64,000 bases of DNA from Brevibacterium aurantiacum. Its GTDB lineage: Bacteria; Actinomycetota; Actinomycetes; Actinomycetales; Brevibacteriaceae. The stretch is taken from the NCBI RefSeq assembly GCF_007558825.1, contig NZ_VLTK01000006.1, positions 128,639 to 192,638 of the forward strand, in the 5' to 3' direction. The first letter of the stretch is position 1, and the number at the start of each line of letters is the position of its first letter. Shown piece by piece: positions 50,948-59,402 of this stretch. The translations under genes were made by a program, and so were the position numbers. The notes under the pieces were generated by a model. That model was given only the letters and a program-made list of their open reading frames with translations. It had not been told where the DNA came from and did no database searches.

Positions 50948-51783
50948 GCGAACGCCGTCCCTCGGAAGCACACGGTCGTGGATCCGCCGACCCAGACCTC
51001 ATCGTTTTCATGGGAGATCGAGACGACACCGGCTCGTCCGAGCGCGGTGCCCTGCGTGACGGTGTACTTCTCCGGCGCAATGCCGGAAGCGATGAGCCAC
51101 TGCGCGACTGAGGCATTGAGGCTGCCCGTCACGGGATCCTCGGCCACGCCTGCGCCGGGGACGAACGCTCGGATCTCGAACTCATGCTCGCTCTCATCCG
51201 GGTGGGAACCCAGGACGCCGAGCTTGGCGTCGGGAATCTGCGAGAAGTCAGGTTCGAGGTCGAGGACCTGCTGCGCACTCGTCAGTCTCACTGCGGCCCA
51301 GCCTGGTCCGTTGTCGACCCACTGATGACCGAGGATCTCTGCGCGGTCGATGCGGAGTGCGGAGGCGATCTGCTCGACGAAGCCTTCGTCGAGGTCACCT
51401 GTGCGGATCGGGTCGGGAGCGGCGAACGACAGGGTCTGGCCACCTCGGCGAAGATTGACGAGTCCGGCACCGCACTCCTGGACCACGGTCGACTCGCTGC
51501 GCGGGACGCCTCCTGCCTCCAGCCATGCGGCCGCCGAGCCGAGTGTGGGGTGCCCGGCGAAGGGGAGCTCGCGGGCAGGAGTGAAGATCCGCAGGCGGTA
51601 GTCGGCGCGTGGGTCGCTGGGTGGGAGGACGAATGTGGTCTCCGAAAGATTCGTCCAATTCGCGATCCGAGCCATGTCCTCATCGGCCAGCCCCTCTGCG
51701 TCGAGGATCACGGCCACAGGGTTGCCGCGAAAGGGCTCGCTGGAGAAGACATCGACCTGGGCGAATGCTCGATTATGAGGCAA
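50944..51783 (-). CDS. PhzF family isomerase/epimerase
   Basis: 279 residues. FAQVDVFSSEPFRGNPVAVI, WTNLSETTFVLPP with the catalytic Glu, FTPARELPFAGHPTLGSAAA, FEIRAFVPGAGVAEDPVTGS and the closing GGRAGVVS-like stretch are all typical of PhzF (DHHA isomerase-like) proteins, which share the diaminopimelate epimerase fold but usually act without two Cys. The local substrate is unknown; no phenazine genes are near. Coupled to the PEMT-like membrane gene. Confidence 0.9.
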   Translation of the reverse strand: MPHNRAFAQVDVFSSEPFRGNPVAVILDAEGLADEDMARIANWTNLSETTFVLPPSDPRADYRLRIFTPARELPFAGHPTLGSAAAWLEAGGVPRSESTVVQECGAGLVNLRRGGQTLSFAAPDPIRTGDLDEGFVEQIASALRIDRAEILGHQWVDNGPGWAAVRLTSAQQVLDLEPDFSQIPDAKLGVLGSHPDESEHEFEIRAFVPGAGVAEDPVTGSLNASVAQWLIASGIAPEKYTVTQGTALGRAGVVSISHENDEVWVGGSTTVCFRGTAFA

Positions 51784-51971
51784 GAGGGGGAACTCCTTCG
51801 TTGAAAGGGCGCTGTTTCTTGAGGGTGCGCACTTCCCATGGTAATGGGGTGAAGCTCCAGGTGGGGGATCAGGTCCTGTTGCGTCGGAGTGTCAGAACCG
51901 CTGTGGGCACCGCGAGTGACAAGATAGCCTGCTATTTGTGCTGACGTGGTCTGTCGTGTGTCGAGTCGTCG

Positions 51972-53159
51972 TCACCGGTTGAGGGCGGCAGCGATCCGGT
52001 CGGGAGACAGGGCCGCATCGATGGCCAGATGCGCCGCGCCCAGTATGGCGGCATCTCCGGCTGCGCGCGAGGGGGCGATCGTCAGGTGTTCGGTCGACAA
52101 AGGGATGGAGCGCGCATAGACGACTTCGCGAACACCGGCCACGAGATGTTCGGCCGCCTGCGCCATGGTCCCGCCGATGAGGATGAGGGAGGGATTCATC
52201 AGGCTCACGCATGTGGTGAGGACCTCGCCGAGGTCGCGGCCGGCCTGACGGACGGCCTGTATCGCCGCCAGATCACCGGCCTTGACGAGCCCCACCACGT
52301 CGGCCGGAGTCCTCGTCCCCAGCCCCGACCGCGCGAGCTCGCGCGCAATCGCACGCCCCGAGGCGACCGCTTCCAGACACCCGCGATTGCCGCAGGCGCA
52401 CGGAACGTCGGCCGCGCGAGGCAGGGCGACGTGGCCGATGTCACCCGCGGCTCCGTGCGAGCCGCGGCGCAGTGAGCCGCCGGAGATGATGCCTGCTCCG
52501 ATTCCCGTGGCGACCTTGACGAAGATGAGATCCGTGGTGTCGGGCCAGGCTGAGCTGCGTTCGCCGAGGGCCATGATGTTGACGTCGTTGTCGACGAGAA
52601 CCGGGGCGGAGAACGTCTCCTTGAGGGCACCCGGCAGATCGAACCGGTCCCATCCGGGCATGATCGGCGGATTGATCGGACGACCCGAGGAGAATTCGAC
52701 CGGACCGGGCAGGCCGATGCCCACCCCGACGACATCCACGGCACTGCGATCAGCCTCGGCGAGCAGGCGCAGCGCCGAAGTGGTCAGCCACTCTATGGCG
52801 CTGACGGGTCCTTCGGAGATCTCGCGTTCCTCGCCGAGTTCCGCGAGGACGGCGCCGGTCAGATCCGTCACCGCCAGCCGAGCGTGTGAGGCGCCGAAGT
52901 CCGCGGCGACGACCACTCTGGCTCGAGGATTGAAGGCGAACTGCGAGCTCGGCCGGCCGCCTGTCGACACGGCGTCGCTGACGGGGGTGATGAGCCCCAG
53001 GCCGAGAAGCTGGTCGATCCTCTGCGCGACGGTGGGACGTGAGAGACCGGTCGACTTCGCCAGATCGGCCCGAGTCCGCGGCTGACCGTCGCGCAGGAGT
53101 TGAAAGAGCCCGCCGGCATGCGACAGGTCAGGGGCTTGCGAAACTGTCACCTGGCTCAT
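51972..53159 (-). CDS. ROK family transcriptional repressor of the sugar locus
   Basis: 395 residues. N-terminal winged helix (QPRTRADLAKSTGLSRPTVA, QRIDQLLGLGLITPV) and a ROK kinase-like sugar-binding domain: VVAADFGASHARLAVTDLTG, VDNDVNIMALGERS, VKVATGIGAGIISGGSLRRG, GHVALPRAADVPCACGNRGCLEAVASG with the zinc-binding Cys cluster. ATG 53159 has AAGGG immediately before it, too close; GTG 53150 in the same frame has better spacing. It diverges from the sugar operon and should repress it until its sugar or sugar phosphate binds. Confidence 0.9.
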   Translation of the reverse strand: MSQVTVSQAPDLSHAGGLFQLLRDGQPRTRADLAKSTGLSRPTVAQRIDQLLGLGLITPVSDAVSTGGRPSSQFAFNPRARVVVAADFGASHARLAVTDLTGAVLAELGEEREISEGPVSAIEWLTTSALRLLAEADRSAVDVVGVGIGLPGPVEFSSGRPINPPIMPGWDRFDLPGALKETFSAPVLVDNDVNIMALGERSSAWPDTTDLIFVKVATGIGAGIISGGSLRRGSHGAAGDIGHVALPRAADVPCACGNRGCLEAVASGRAIARELARSGLGTRTPADVVGLVKAGDLAAIQAVRQAGRDLGEVLTTCVSLMNPSLILIGGTMAQAAEHLVAGVREVVYARSIPLSTEHLTIAPSRAAGDAAILGAAHLAIDAALSPDRIAAALNR

Positions 53160-53166
53160 CCCTTCA

Positions 53167-53192
53167 GTAAAGCACATTCGGTAAAGCACATT
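53167..53192. promoter_or_regulatory. GTAAAGCACATT direct repeat in the ROK/sugar-operon promoter
   Basis: GTAAAGCACATT occurs at 53167-53178 and 53181-53192 (period 14), immediately upstream of the ROK start. Candidate ROK or global regulator site; ROK sites are usually AT-rich dyads, which this is not. Confidence 0.5.
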
Positions 53193-53232
53193 GCCCAAAG
53201 GTGACGATTGATAACTTACTTTTAAAAAAGGC

Positions 53233-53263
53233 TTGACAGAAGTAGGCAAGCTGGCATCAGAAT
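53233..53263 (+). promoter_or_regulatory. Promoter of the sugar operon
   Basis: TTGACA (53233-53238) is a perfect -35; CAGAAT (53258-53263) is a -10-like box 19 bases on. The ATG at 53269 would then be at or next to the transcript start, implying a leaderless mRNA. An AT-rich stretch (TTACTTTTAAAAAAGG) lies just upstream. Confidence 0.55.
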
Positions 53264-53268
53264 GATTC

Positions 53269-54369
53269 ATGGACACTGTCGCCCAGGCTTTCGCCCCTCC
53301 ACCTCGAATCGGGATGGTGGGTGGCGGCTTCATGGCCCGCACGCATACCCGTGCCGCTCGCGCCGCCGGAGCTCACCTCGAGGTGATCGCAAGCTCGAGC
53401 GCCGCCGGCAGCCGCAGCGCTGCAGCTGAACTCGGCTACCGGGCAGCCGCGACCGGTGACGATCTCTTCGACCACGAGCTCGACGTCGTCCATGTCTGCA
53501 CCCCGAACAGCACCCACGCCGAACACTCACGGCGAGCCCTCGACTCCGGCTCCCACATCATCTGCGAGAAGCCGCTGGCCGTTGACGCAGCCACCGCGCG
53601 CTCGATCCTCGAGCATGCGACATCGTTGGGACTGGGCGGAACCGTTCCGTTCGTCTACCGCTATCACCCGATGGTGCGTGAGGCCCGCGCCCGAATCCGG
53701 CGAGGAGACACCGGGGCTCTGCTGACCATCGATGCCAGCTATCTTCAGGATTGGATGCTCAGCGCCGATGACGACAACTGGCGTGTCGATGCCGGCTCCG
53801 GAGGCCCCTCCCGCGCCTTCGCGGACATCGGCTCCCACCTCGTCGATCTCATCGAGTTCATCACCGACGAACGCATAGTGTCCCTGGTCGCAACGACGAG
53901 AACCGTCCACCCCCGCCGAGGCGGAGCGACGGTGACCACGGAAGACACAGTTGCGATGACGGTCGAGATGAGCGGCGGTGGAATCGGCTCGGTCCTCATC
54001 TCCCAGCTCGCGCCGGGACGTAAGAACGGCCTCGTCATCGAGGTCGCGGGATCCAAGGAAAGTCTGCGATTCGCCCAAGAGCAGCCCGAAGAGCTGTGGG
54101 TGGGCCGTCGTGCCGGCAGTCTGCTCTTGATGCGCGACCCAGAGGTCCTGTCGGCCGATGCCGCTCGGCTGTGCAGGGTCCCGGCAGGACATCCGCAGGG
54201 CTATCAGGATGCATTCAATGCATTCGTCGCCGATTCCTACGCTGTCTTCGCCGGTGAGGAGCGTGAAGGTGTGCCGACCTTGGCCGACGGCGTTCGCGCG
54301 GCATCCGTGACAGAAGCCGTGCTCACATCGGCAGCCGAGCGCACGTGGGTCGAGGTCGAAGCGCCATGA
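53269..54369 (+). CDS. Gfo/Idh/MocA family oxidoreductase
   Basis: 366 residues, NAD(P)-dependent sugar or cyclitol dehydrogenase. N-terminal Rossmann fold (IGMVGGGFMARTHTRAA), VVHVCTPNSTHAEHSRRALD, the EKPL motif in HIICEKPLAVDAATA, and catalytic GSGGPSRAFADIGSHLVDLI (the D-x-G-x-H helix with general-acid/base His). First gene of the operon; its TGA overlaps the ABC ATPase start by ATGA. Probably oxidises the imported sugar as first step, with the two TIM-barrel isomerases acting after it. Confidence 0.92.
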   Translation: MDTVAQAFAPPPRIGMVGGGFMARTHTRAARAAGAHLEVIASSSAAGSRSAAAELGYRAAATGDDLFDHELDVVHVCTPNSTHAEHSRRALDSGSHIICEKPLAVDAATARSILEHATSLGLGGTVPFVYRYHPMVREARARIRRGDTGALLTIDASYLQDWMLSADDDNWRVDAGSGGPSRAFADIGSHLVDLIEFITDERIVSLVATTRTVHPRRGGATVTTEDTVAMTVEMSGGGIGSVLISQLAPGRKNGLVIEVAGSKESLRFAQEQPEELWVGRRAGSLLLMRDPEVLSADAARLCRVPAGHPQGYQDAFNAFVADSYAVFAGEEREGVPTLADGVRAASVTEAVLTSAAERTWVEVEAP

Positions 54370-55925
54370 CCGATGCACCGGTGCTGCGCGCCACGGGGAT
54401 CAGCAAACAGTTCTTCGGAGTCGAAGTGCTGCACGATATCGCGCTCGAGGTGCACGCCGGCACGGTCCACGGCCTTGTCGGGGAGAACGGAGCCGGAAAG
54501 TCCACGCTGATGAAGATCATCGCCGGCGTCTACCGCAGGGACGGCGGCGAGGTGCGCATCGATGGCCAGGTCGTCGACTTCTCCCATCCCGTCGATGCCG
54601 GCCGGGCAGGCGTGGCGACGGTCTTTCAGGAATTCAACCTGCTGCCCGATCGCACCGTCGCGCAGAACGTCTTCTTGGGTCGAGAGCCCCGAAGACGCGG
54701 CCTTGTCGATGTGCGCACGATGCGGTCGAAGACCCAGACTCTCCTCGATGAACTCGACGTTCAGGGAATCACCCCCGATGCGAAGGTCGGCTGGCTGACC
54801 GTGGCCGAACAGCAGATCGTCGAGATCATCAAAGCACTCTCCGTCGATGCCCGGGTGATCTCCATGGACGAACCCACCGCGGCGCTGTCCGACAATGAGG
54901 TTGCAGTCCTCTACCGGGTCATCGAGACTCTCAAATCCAAGGGCGTGGCGATCATCTACGTCTCGCACAGACTGCAGGAGGTCTTCGACCTCTGCGACAC
55001 GATCACCGTGATGAAGGACGGTGCTCTCGTCACCAGCGAACCGGCGTCCCAGATGGATCAGGCGGGGCTCGTGCGCGCCATGGTCGGCAGGCCCATCAGC
55101 ACGTTCTTTCCCGAGGCCGAGACGGGAACGGAGATCGGCGACACAGTGCTCTCGGTGACCGGCGGAGGCAACGAACAGCTTGACGGCATCGCCCTCGACC
55201 TGCGCGCCGGTGAGATCCTCGGGCTGGCCGGCCTGCAGGGTTCGGGACGGTCGGAACTGCTGTCCGCGGTCTTCGGTGCTGAGCCGTTCACCCGCGGTAC
55301 GCTGCACCTCGACGGCGAGGCGGTCCGCATCGCCTCCGCCCGACAGGGCGTCCGGCGGGGTCTGGCTCTGGTCACGGAGGACCGCAAGGGCACAGGTCTG
55401 GTGCTCTCCCAATCCATTCTCGACAATGCGCTGCTGGCGATCCGCGCTGTCTTCCCCTCCCGCACTTCCGGTATGCGCGCCGAGATCCCGGGGATCCTCG
55501 AATCTCTCGAGGTCATCAGCCGCAACGCGGACCAGGAGGTCCGAGCGCTGTCGGGCGGCAACCAGCAGAAGGTCGTTCTGGCCAAATGGCTGGCCACCTC
55601 CCCACGTGTGGTGCTGCTCGACGAACCGACCCGAGGAATCGACGTCGGCGCGAAGGTCGCGGTCTACAAGCTGATCCGCAGCCTCGCCCGCCGAGGTGTG
55701 GCGATCGTCCTCGTCTCCAGCGAACTTCCCGAGGTCCTGGGAATGTCTGATCGGGTTCTCGTCATGTCGGATGGCCGAATCGCCGGGGAGCTTCCTCCGA
55801 GTTCGACGGAGGAAGAGGTCCTGGCCCTGGCCACCGGCACCGAGGCCCAGGTGGTCGGTGATGACGCGCACGTCAGCGCTGACTCCCGGGCCAGCGCTGA
55901 CTCCCGGGAGGTGGGGGAACGATGA
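54366..55925 (+). CDS. Sugar ABC transporter ATPase (two-domain, RbsA/MglA type)
   Basis: 519 residues, two fused ABC cassettes. First: GENGAGKSTLMKIIAG Walker A, TVAEQQIVEIIKAL signature region, VISMDEPTAAL Walker B. Second: Walker A degenerate (GLAGLQGSGRSELLSAV), signature LSGGNQQKVVLAKW, Walker B VVLLDEPTRGIDVGAK. The degenerate second P-loop is normal in this CUT2 family. The last 25 residues come from an 18-bp duplication (55874-55908; CAGCGCTGACTCCCGGG twice) just before the overlap with permease 1. Confidence 0.94.
   Translation: MTDAPVLRATGISKQFFGVEVLHDIALEVHAGTVHGLVGENGAGKSTLMKIIAGVYRRDGGEVRIDGQVVDFSHPVDAGRAGVATVFQEFNLLPDRTVAQNVFLGREPRRRGLVDVRTMRSKTQTLLDELDVQGITPDAKVGWLTVAEQQIVEIIKALSVDARVISMDEPTAALSDNEVAVLYRVIETLKSKGVAIIYVSHRLQEVFDLCDTITVMKDGALVTSEPASQMDQAGLVRAMVGRPISTFFPEAETGTEIGDTVLSVTGGGNEQLDGIALDLRAGEILGLAGLQGSGRSELLSAVFGAEPFTRGTLHLDGEAVRIASARQGVRRGLALVTEDRKGTGLVLSQSILDNALLAIRAVFPSRTSGMRAEIPGILESLEVISRNADQEVRALSGGNQQKVVLAKWLATSPRVVLLDEPTRGIDVGAKVAVYKLIRSLARRGVAIVLVSSELPEVLGMSDRVLVMSDGRIAGELPPSSTEEEVLALATGTEAQVVGDDAHVSADSRASADSREVGER
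55874..55908 (+). repeat. 18-bp tandem duplication in the ATPase 3' end
   Basis: CAGCGCTGACTCCCGGG at 55874-55890 and again at 55892-55908 encodes the repeated ADSR of the C-terminus. Confidence 0.7.
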
Positions 55926-57007
55926 GAACCCAGCTGCGTCGCCTCGATACCACCGCACTCGTCTATCTCGCACTCATCGGAGTGCTCATCATCGGTGCCG
56001 TCCTCGTGGCCACGACCGGTCGCAACTTCTTCAGCCCGGGCAATGTCCGTGACATTCTCACCGGGATGAGCGTCTTGGGTCTCGTCGCCATCGGACAGAC
56101 GCTCGTGATCCTCGGAGCATCCCTTGACCTCTCCGTTCCCTATGTCATGAGCTTGGCCAGTCTGGTCGCAGCGCAGACGATGAACGGCAGCGATGCATTG
56201 GTCCTCCCTGCGGTGCTGCTGACGTTGGTGGTCACGGCCGGCATCGGTCTGGCCAACGGACTCATCGTCACCGTCCTCGGAGTCCACGGTTTCGTTGCGA
56301 CTCTGGGAGTCGGTCTCATCCTCAAGGGGTATCTGGACACGAACTACCAGGGCACAGAGGGCAGTGTTCCCTGGTCGTTCCAGCTCTTCGGCGCCACCGG
56401 CGTCGGACCGGTGCCGATCTCGACGATCGTCATGCTCGCCCTTGCCGGCCTCGTGGCATTCCTCCTGGTCCGGACCAGATTCGGCCACCACCTGTTTGCC
56501 GTCGGCGGCAACTCGGAGGTCGCCCGACTCTCCGGCGTCCGGCAGCGCCTGCCACTGATCGGAGCTCACATCGGCAGCTCCGTCTGTGCAGGATTGGCGG
56601 GTCTGCTGCTGGCGAGTCGCCTGGGTGTAGGCAGCCCGACCGTCGGCTCACAGGGCAGCTACGATCTGCTCTCGATCGCCGCGGTGGTCCTCGGCGGAAC
56701 AGTTCTCATGGGCGGACGCGGTTCGATCTGGGGGACCATCGGCGGTGTCGCGATCTTCGCAGTCCTCGACAATCTCATGAGCGTCATGCAGTTCAACCCC
56801 TTCCTCAAGGACGTCATCCGCGGACTCGTCATCATCATCGCCGTGGCGCTCTACGCTCGCCGCCGGGTCATCGCCCGCAGAATCCGCTTCGCCGATGCGC
56901 CACCAGGACCGAACATCGCCACCGGGGCTGTGCCCGAGCGTGACCCCGAGACTGACCGTGACCCCGAGCGTGACCTCGAGACCGACCGTGAAGGGAGCCG
57001 AGGATGA
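55922..57007 (+). CDS. Sugar ABC transporter permease 1 (RbsC/CUT2 type)
   Basis: 361 residues, about ten TM helices. Family regions: FFSPGNVRDILTGMSVLGLV, AIGQTLVILGASLDLSVPYV, GVHGFVATLGVGLILKGYLD, and AVVLGGTVLMGGRGSIWGTI near the end, the EAA-like loop that meets the ATPase. The cytoplasmic C-terminus ends in an acidic/basic repeat (PERDPETDRDPERDLETDRE). Overlaps the ATPase and permease 2 by ATGA on both sides. Confidence 0.93.
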   Translation: MRTQLRRLDTTALVYLALIGVLIIGAVLVATTGRNFFSPGNVRDILTGMSVLGLVAIGQTLVILGASLDLSVPYVMSLASLVAAQTMNGSDALVLPAVLLTLVVTAGIGLANGLIVTVLGVHGFVATLGVGLILKGYLDTNYQGTEGSVPWSFQLFGATGVGPVPISTIVMLALAGLVAFLLVRTRFGHHLFAVGGNSEVARLSGVRQRLPLIGAHIGSSVCAGLAGLLLASRLGVGSPTVGSQGSYDLLSIAAVVLGGTVLMGGRGSIWGTIGGVAIFAVLDNLMSVMQFNPFLKDVIRGLVIIIAVALYARRRVIARRIRFADAPPGPNIATGAVPERDPETDRDPERDLETDREGSRG

Positions 57008-58125
57008 TTCCGAGAACTCCGGAGACCCGCCTCGGCGATGGGGGACTTCGTCGACTGATCGAACGGGCTGTGGATCCGCGGGGAGCCGTGGTCGTCCTCC
57101 TCATCGTCATCCTGATCGCCATCGTCGTCCTCAACCCGAGTTTCGCAGAGCCGGGTGCGCTCATGCGCTTCATCCAGCGGGTCTCGCCCGTGGTCATCGT
57201 CGCCATCGGCCAGTACTTCGTCATCGTCAGCGGCGAATTCGACCTGTCGATGGGCGCAGTGGTCACCGCGCAGGTGATGACCGCTGGCCATCTCATCGGC
57301 GAGGACGACTCGAAGACGGTGCCGGTGCTCATCATCATGCTGGTCATCGGCGTCGTCGTCGGCATCGTCAACGGGCTGGCCACGACGCTGCTCAAGGTTC
57401 CCTCGTTCATCGTCACCCTCGGCACGATGCTCGTCATCCACGGCGCAGTCATGTGGTGGACGGGCGGAGCGGCGACAGGCAATCCCGCCGAATCCTTCCG
57501 GCAACTCGGCCGGGGCGGGATCGAGGGGATCGCGATCCTCGGCCTCCTACCCTATGCCGTCCTGATTCTGGTGGCAGTCATCGTCTTCGCCGTCTGGATC
57601 TCCCGGAGACCATTCGGCAGGACCGTGGTCGCCATCGGCGACAACGCAGAGGCGGTGGCCTTCGCCGGAGCGAACGTGTGGAGGACGAAGACTCTCGCCT
57701 TCGTCCTGTCCTCCCTCGCAGCGACAGTGGCAGGAGTACTCCTCGCCGGCTATGCCGGGGTCCATCCCTCAGTCGGCCAGGGCTACGAATTCACCGCCAT
57801 CACGGCAGTCGTTCTGGGAGGCGTGGTCCTCGGCGGCGGACGGGGAACCGTCCTCGGCGCACTGATCGGAGCCTTCACGCTCGAGTCACTCTTCACCCTG
57901 CTCAACTTCACCTCGGTGCCGGCAACGATGCGCGACGCGATCCAAGGAGCCATCATCATCGCTGCGGTCGCATACTCCGGTGTGGTCTTCGCGAAGAAGC
58001 GCAGACGGCCTGCCACCTCGGCGACCACGAGCCCGACGAATGAACAGACCGACCCAAGCACAACCTCGGCGGGGACACCTTCGCCGATCCAACTCACCGG
58101 CGGCGACGAAGCCGCACGGAAATGA
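57004..58125 (+). CDS. Sugar ABC transporter permease 2 (RbsC/CUT2 type)
   Basis: 373 residues, about ten TM helices. VIVAIGQYFVIVSGEFDLSM and VVVGIVNGLATTLLKVPSFI, VTLGTMLVIHGAVMWWTGG, AITAVVLGGVVLGGGRGTVL are CUT2 permease hallmarks. The substrate-binding-loop GEFDLSMGA differs from permease 1 (GASLDLSVPY), so the two form a heterodimer rather than recent duplicates. The C-terminal 50 residues are Thr/Ser/Pro-rich. Followed after 16 bases by the binding protein. Confidence 0.93.
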   Translation: MIPRTPETRLGDGGLRRLIERAVDPRGAVVVLLIVILIAIVVLNPSFAEPGALMRFIQRVSPVVIVAIGQYFVIVSGEFDLSMGAVVTAQVMTAGHLIGEDDSKTVPVLIIMLVIGVVVGIVNGLATTLLKVPSFIVTLGTMLVIHGAVMWWTGGAATGNPAESFRQLGRGGIEGIAILGLLPYAVLILVAVIVFAVWISRRPFGRTVVAIGDNAEAVAFAGANVWRTKTLAFVLSSLAATVAGVLLAGYAGVHPSVGQGYEFTAITAVVLGGVVLGGGRGTVLGALIGAFTLESLFTLLNFTSVPATMRDAIQGAIIIAAVAYSGVVFAKKRRRPATSATTSPTNEQTDPSTTSAGTPSPIQLTGGDEAARK

Positions 58126-58141
58126 CAAGGGAGAGAACATC

Positions 58142-59353
58142 ATGAGAAGAGGACTGAGGAGCGCGCTCGGCATTGCCAGTGCCGCCGCTCTCATCGCATT
58201 GGCGGGGTGCACGACCGACCCGTCTGTGGAACCGGCGGACGAAGGCGAAGGTGCGCAGGAGGAGGCACCGGCCGAGGAATGGTTCGACCAGGAGCTCTAC
58301 GACCAGCAGTTCAAACAGCGTGAGGTCGAACCGGATGGCGCGGAGGACAAGCCCTACCTGCAGATGATCAACCCGAAGATGGGCGACACCTCGGAGTTCA
58401 AGTCCGATGGTGGGAAGAAGATGTGCTTCGCGAATGCATCGATCTCCAACCCCTGGCGCCAGACGGGGTGGATCACGATGAACGAGCAGCTCAAGGAGCT
58501 GAAGAAGAACGGTGTCATCACTGAGATGGAGACGCGTGATGCTCAGGACAACGACGATACGCAGATTGCGGACATCGACTACTTCATCGCCGAAGGCAAC
58601 TGCGATGGCTTCATCATCTCGCCCAACTCGACGGCCGCAATCACACCGGCCGTCGAACGCGCATGCAAGACAGACAAGCCCGTGATCGTCTTCGACCGTG
58701 GTGTCGAAACGGACTGCGCCGTGACGTTCATCCACCCGATCGGCGGATTTGCATGGGGCATCGACACCTCGCAGTTCCTCATCGACAACCTCAGCGAGGG
58801 CGACAAGGTCGTGGCGCTGCGGATTCTGCCAGGTGTCGACGTGCTCGAACAGCGCTGGGCGGCAGCGGACAAGCTCTTCGGTGAGGCCGGAATCGAGGTC
58901 GTCGACTACTTCACCGAAGGTGACCCGGCCGAGATCAAGAAGGTCGTCTCAGATGAGCTGGCGAAGGGCGACGTCCAGGGCATCTGGATGGATGCGGGAG
59001 ACGGCGCCGTATCCGCGATCGAAGCATTCGAGGATGCTGGCAAGGACTACCCGGTGATGACCGGCGAGGACGAGCTGAGCTTCCTGCGGAAGTGGAAGGA
59101 CACCGAGATGACCGCTCTGGCTCCCGTGTACACGAACTTCCAGTGGCGGACCCCGCTGCTGGCCGCGGAGAAGATCTTCCAAGGTGAGGACGTCCCGACC
59201 GAATGGGTGCTGCCCCAGAGCCCGATCACGGCCGAGGACCTCGATGAGTACCTTGACCGGAACAAGGGAATGCCCGATGGCCACTATGCGAAGTTCGGCG
59301 GCGAGGACATGGCCGGATATCCAAAGGTGTGGCAGGACCGAGTCATCCCCTGA
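58142..59353 (+). CDS. Sugar ABC transporter substrate-binding lipoprotein
   Basis: 403 residues. Signal peptide MRRGLRSALGIASAAALIAL with lipobox ALAGC (Cys23), acidic linker EPADEGEGAQEEAPAEEW, then a periplasmic-binding-protein type I domain: KKMCFANASISNPWRQTGWI, AIDYFI.. as IADIDYFIAEGNCDGFIISP, PVIVFDRGVETDCAVTF, IGGFAWGIDTSQFL, EGDPAEIKKVVSDEL, and GIWMDAGDGAVSAIEAFEDA. Cys pairs (Cys about 98, 162 and 189) may form disulfides. GGGAGAG precedes the ATG. Ligand unknown; a cyclitol, rare hexose or pentose fits the neighbours. Confidence 0.93.
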   Translation: MRRGLRSALGIASAAALIALAGCTTDPSVEPADEGEGAQEEAPAEEWFDQELYDQQFKQREVEPDGAEDKPYLQMINPKMGDTSEFKSDGGKKMCFANASISNPWRQTGWITMNEQLKELKKNGVITEMETRDAQDNDDTQIADIDYFIAEGNCDGFIISPNSTAAITPAVERACKTDKPVIVFDRGVETDCAVTFIHPIGGFAWGIDTSQFLIDNLSEGDKVVALRILPGVDVLEQRWAAADKLFGEAGIEVVDYFTEGDPAEIKKVVSDELAKGDVQGIWMDAGDGAVSAIEAFEDAGKDYPVMTGEDELSFLRKWKDTEMTALAPVYTNFQWRTPLLAAEKIFQGEDVPTEWVLPQSPITAEDLDEYLDRNKGMPDGHYAKFGGEDMAGYPKVWQDRVIP

Positions 59354-59402
59354 TCGGGGAATGGGGATGACTCGGCGTGTGCGGATGAACGGGAGTGAGG
59401 AC

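Noticed and set aside
54237..55973. 578-residue minus-strand frame over the ABC ATPase
   Set aside because: Opposite strand of an intact two-domain ATPase with all motifs; no independent ribosome site or family.
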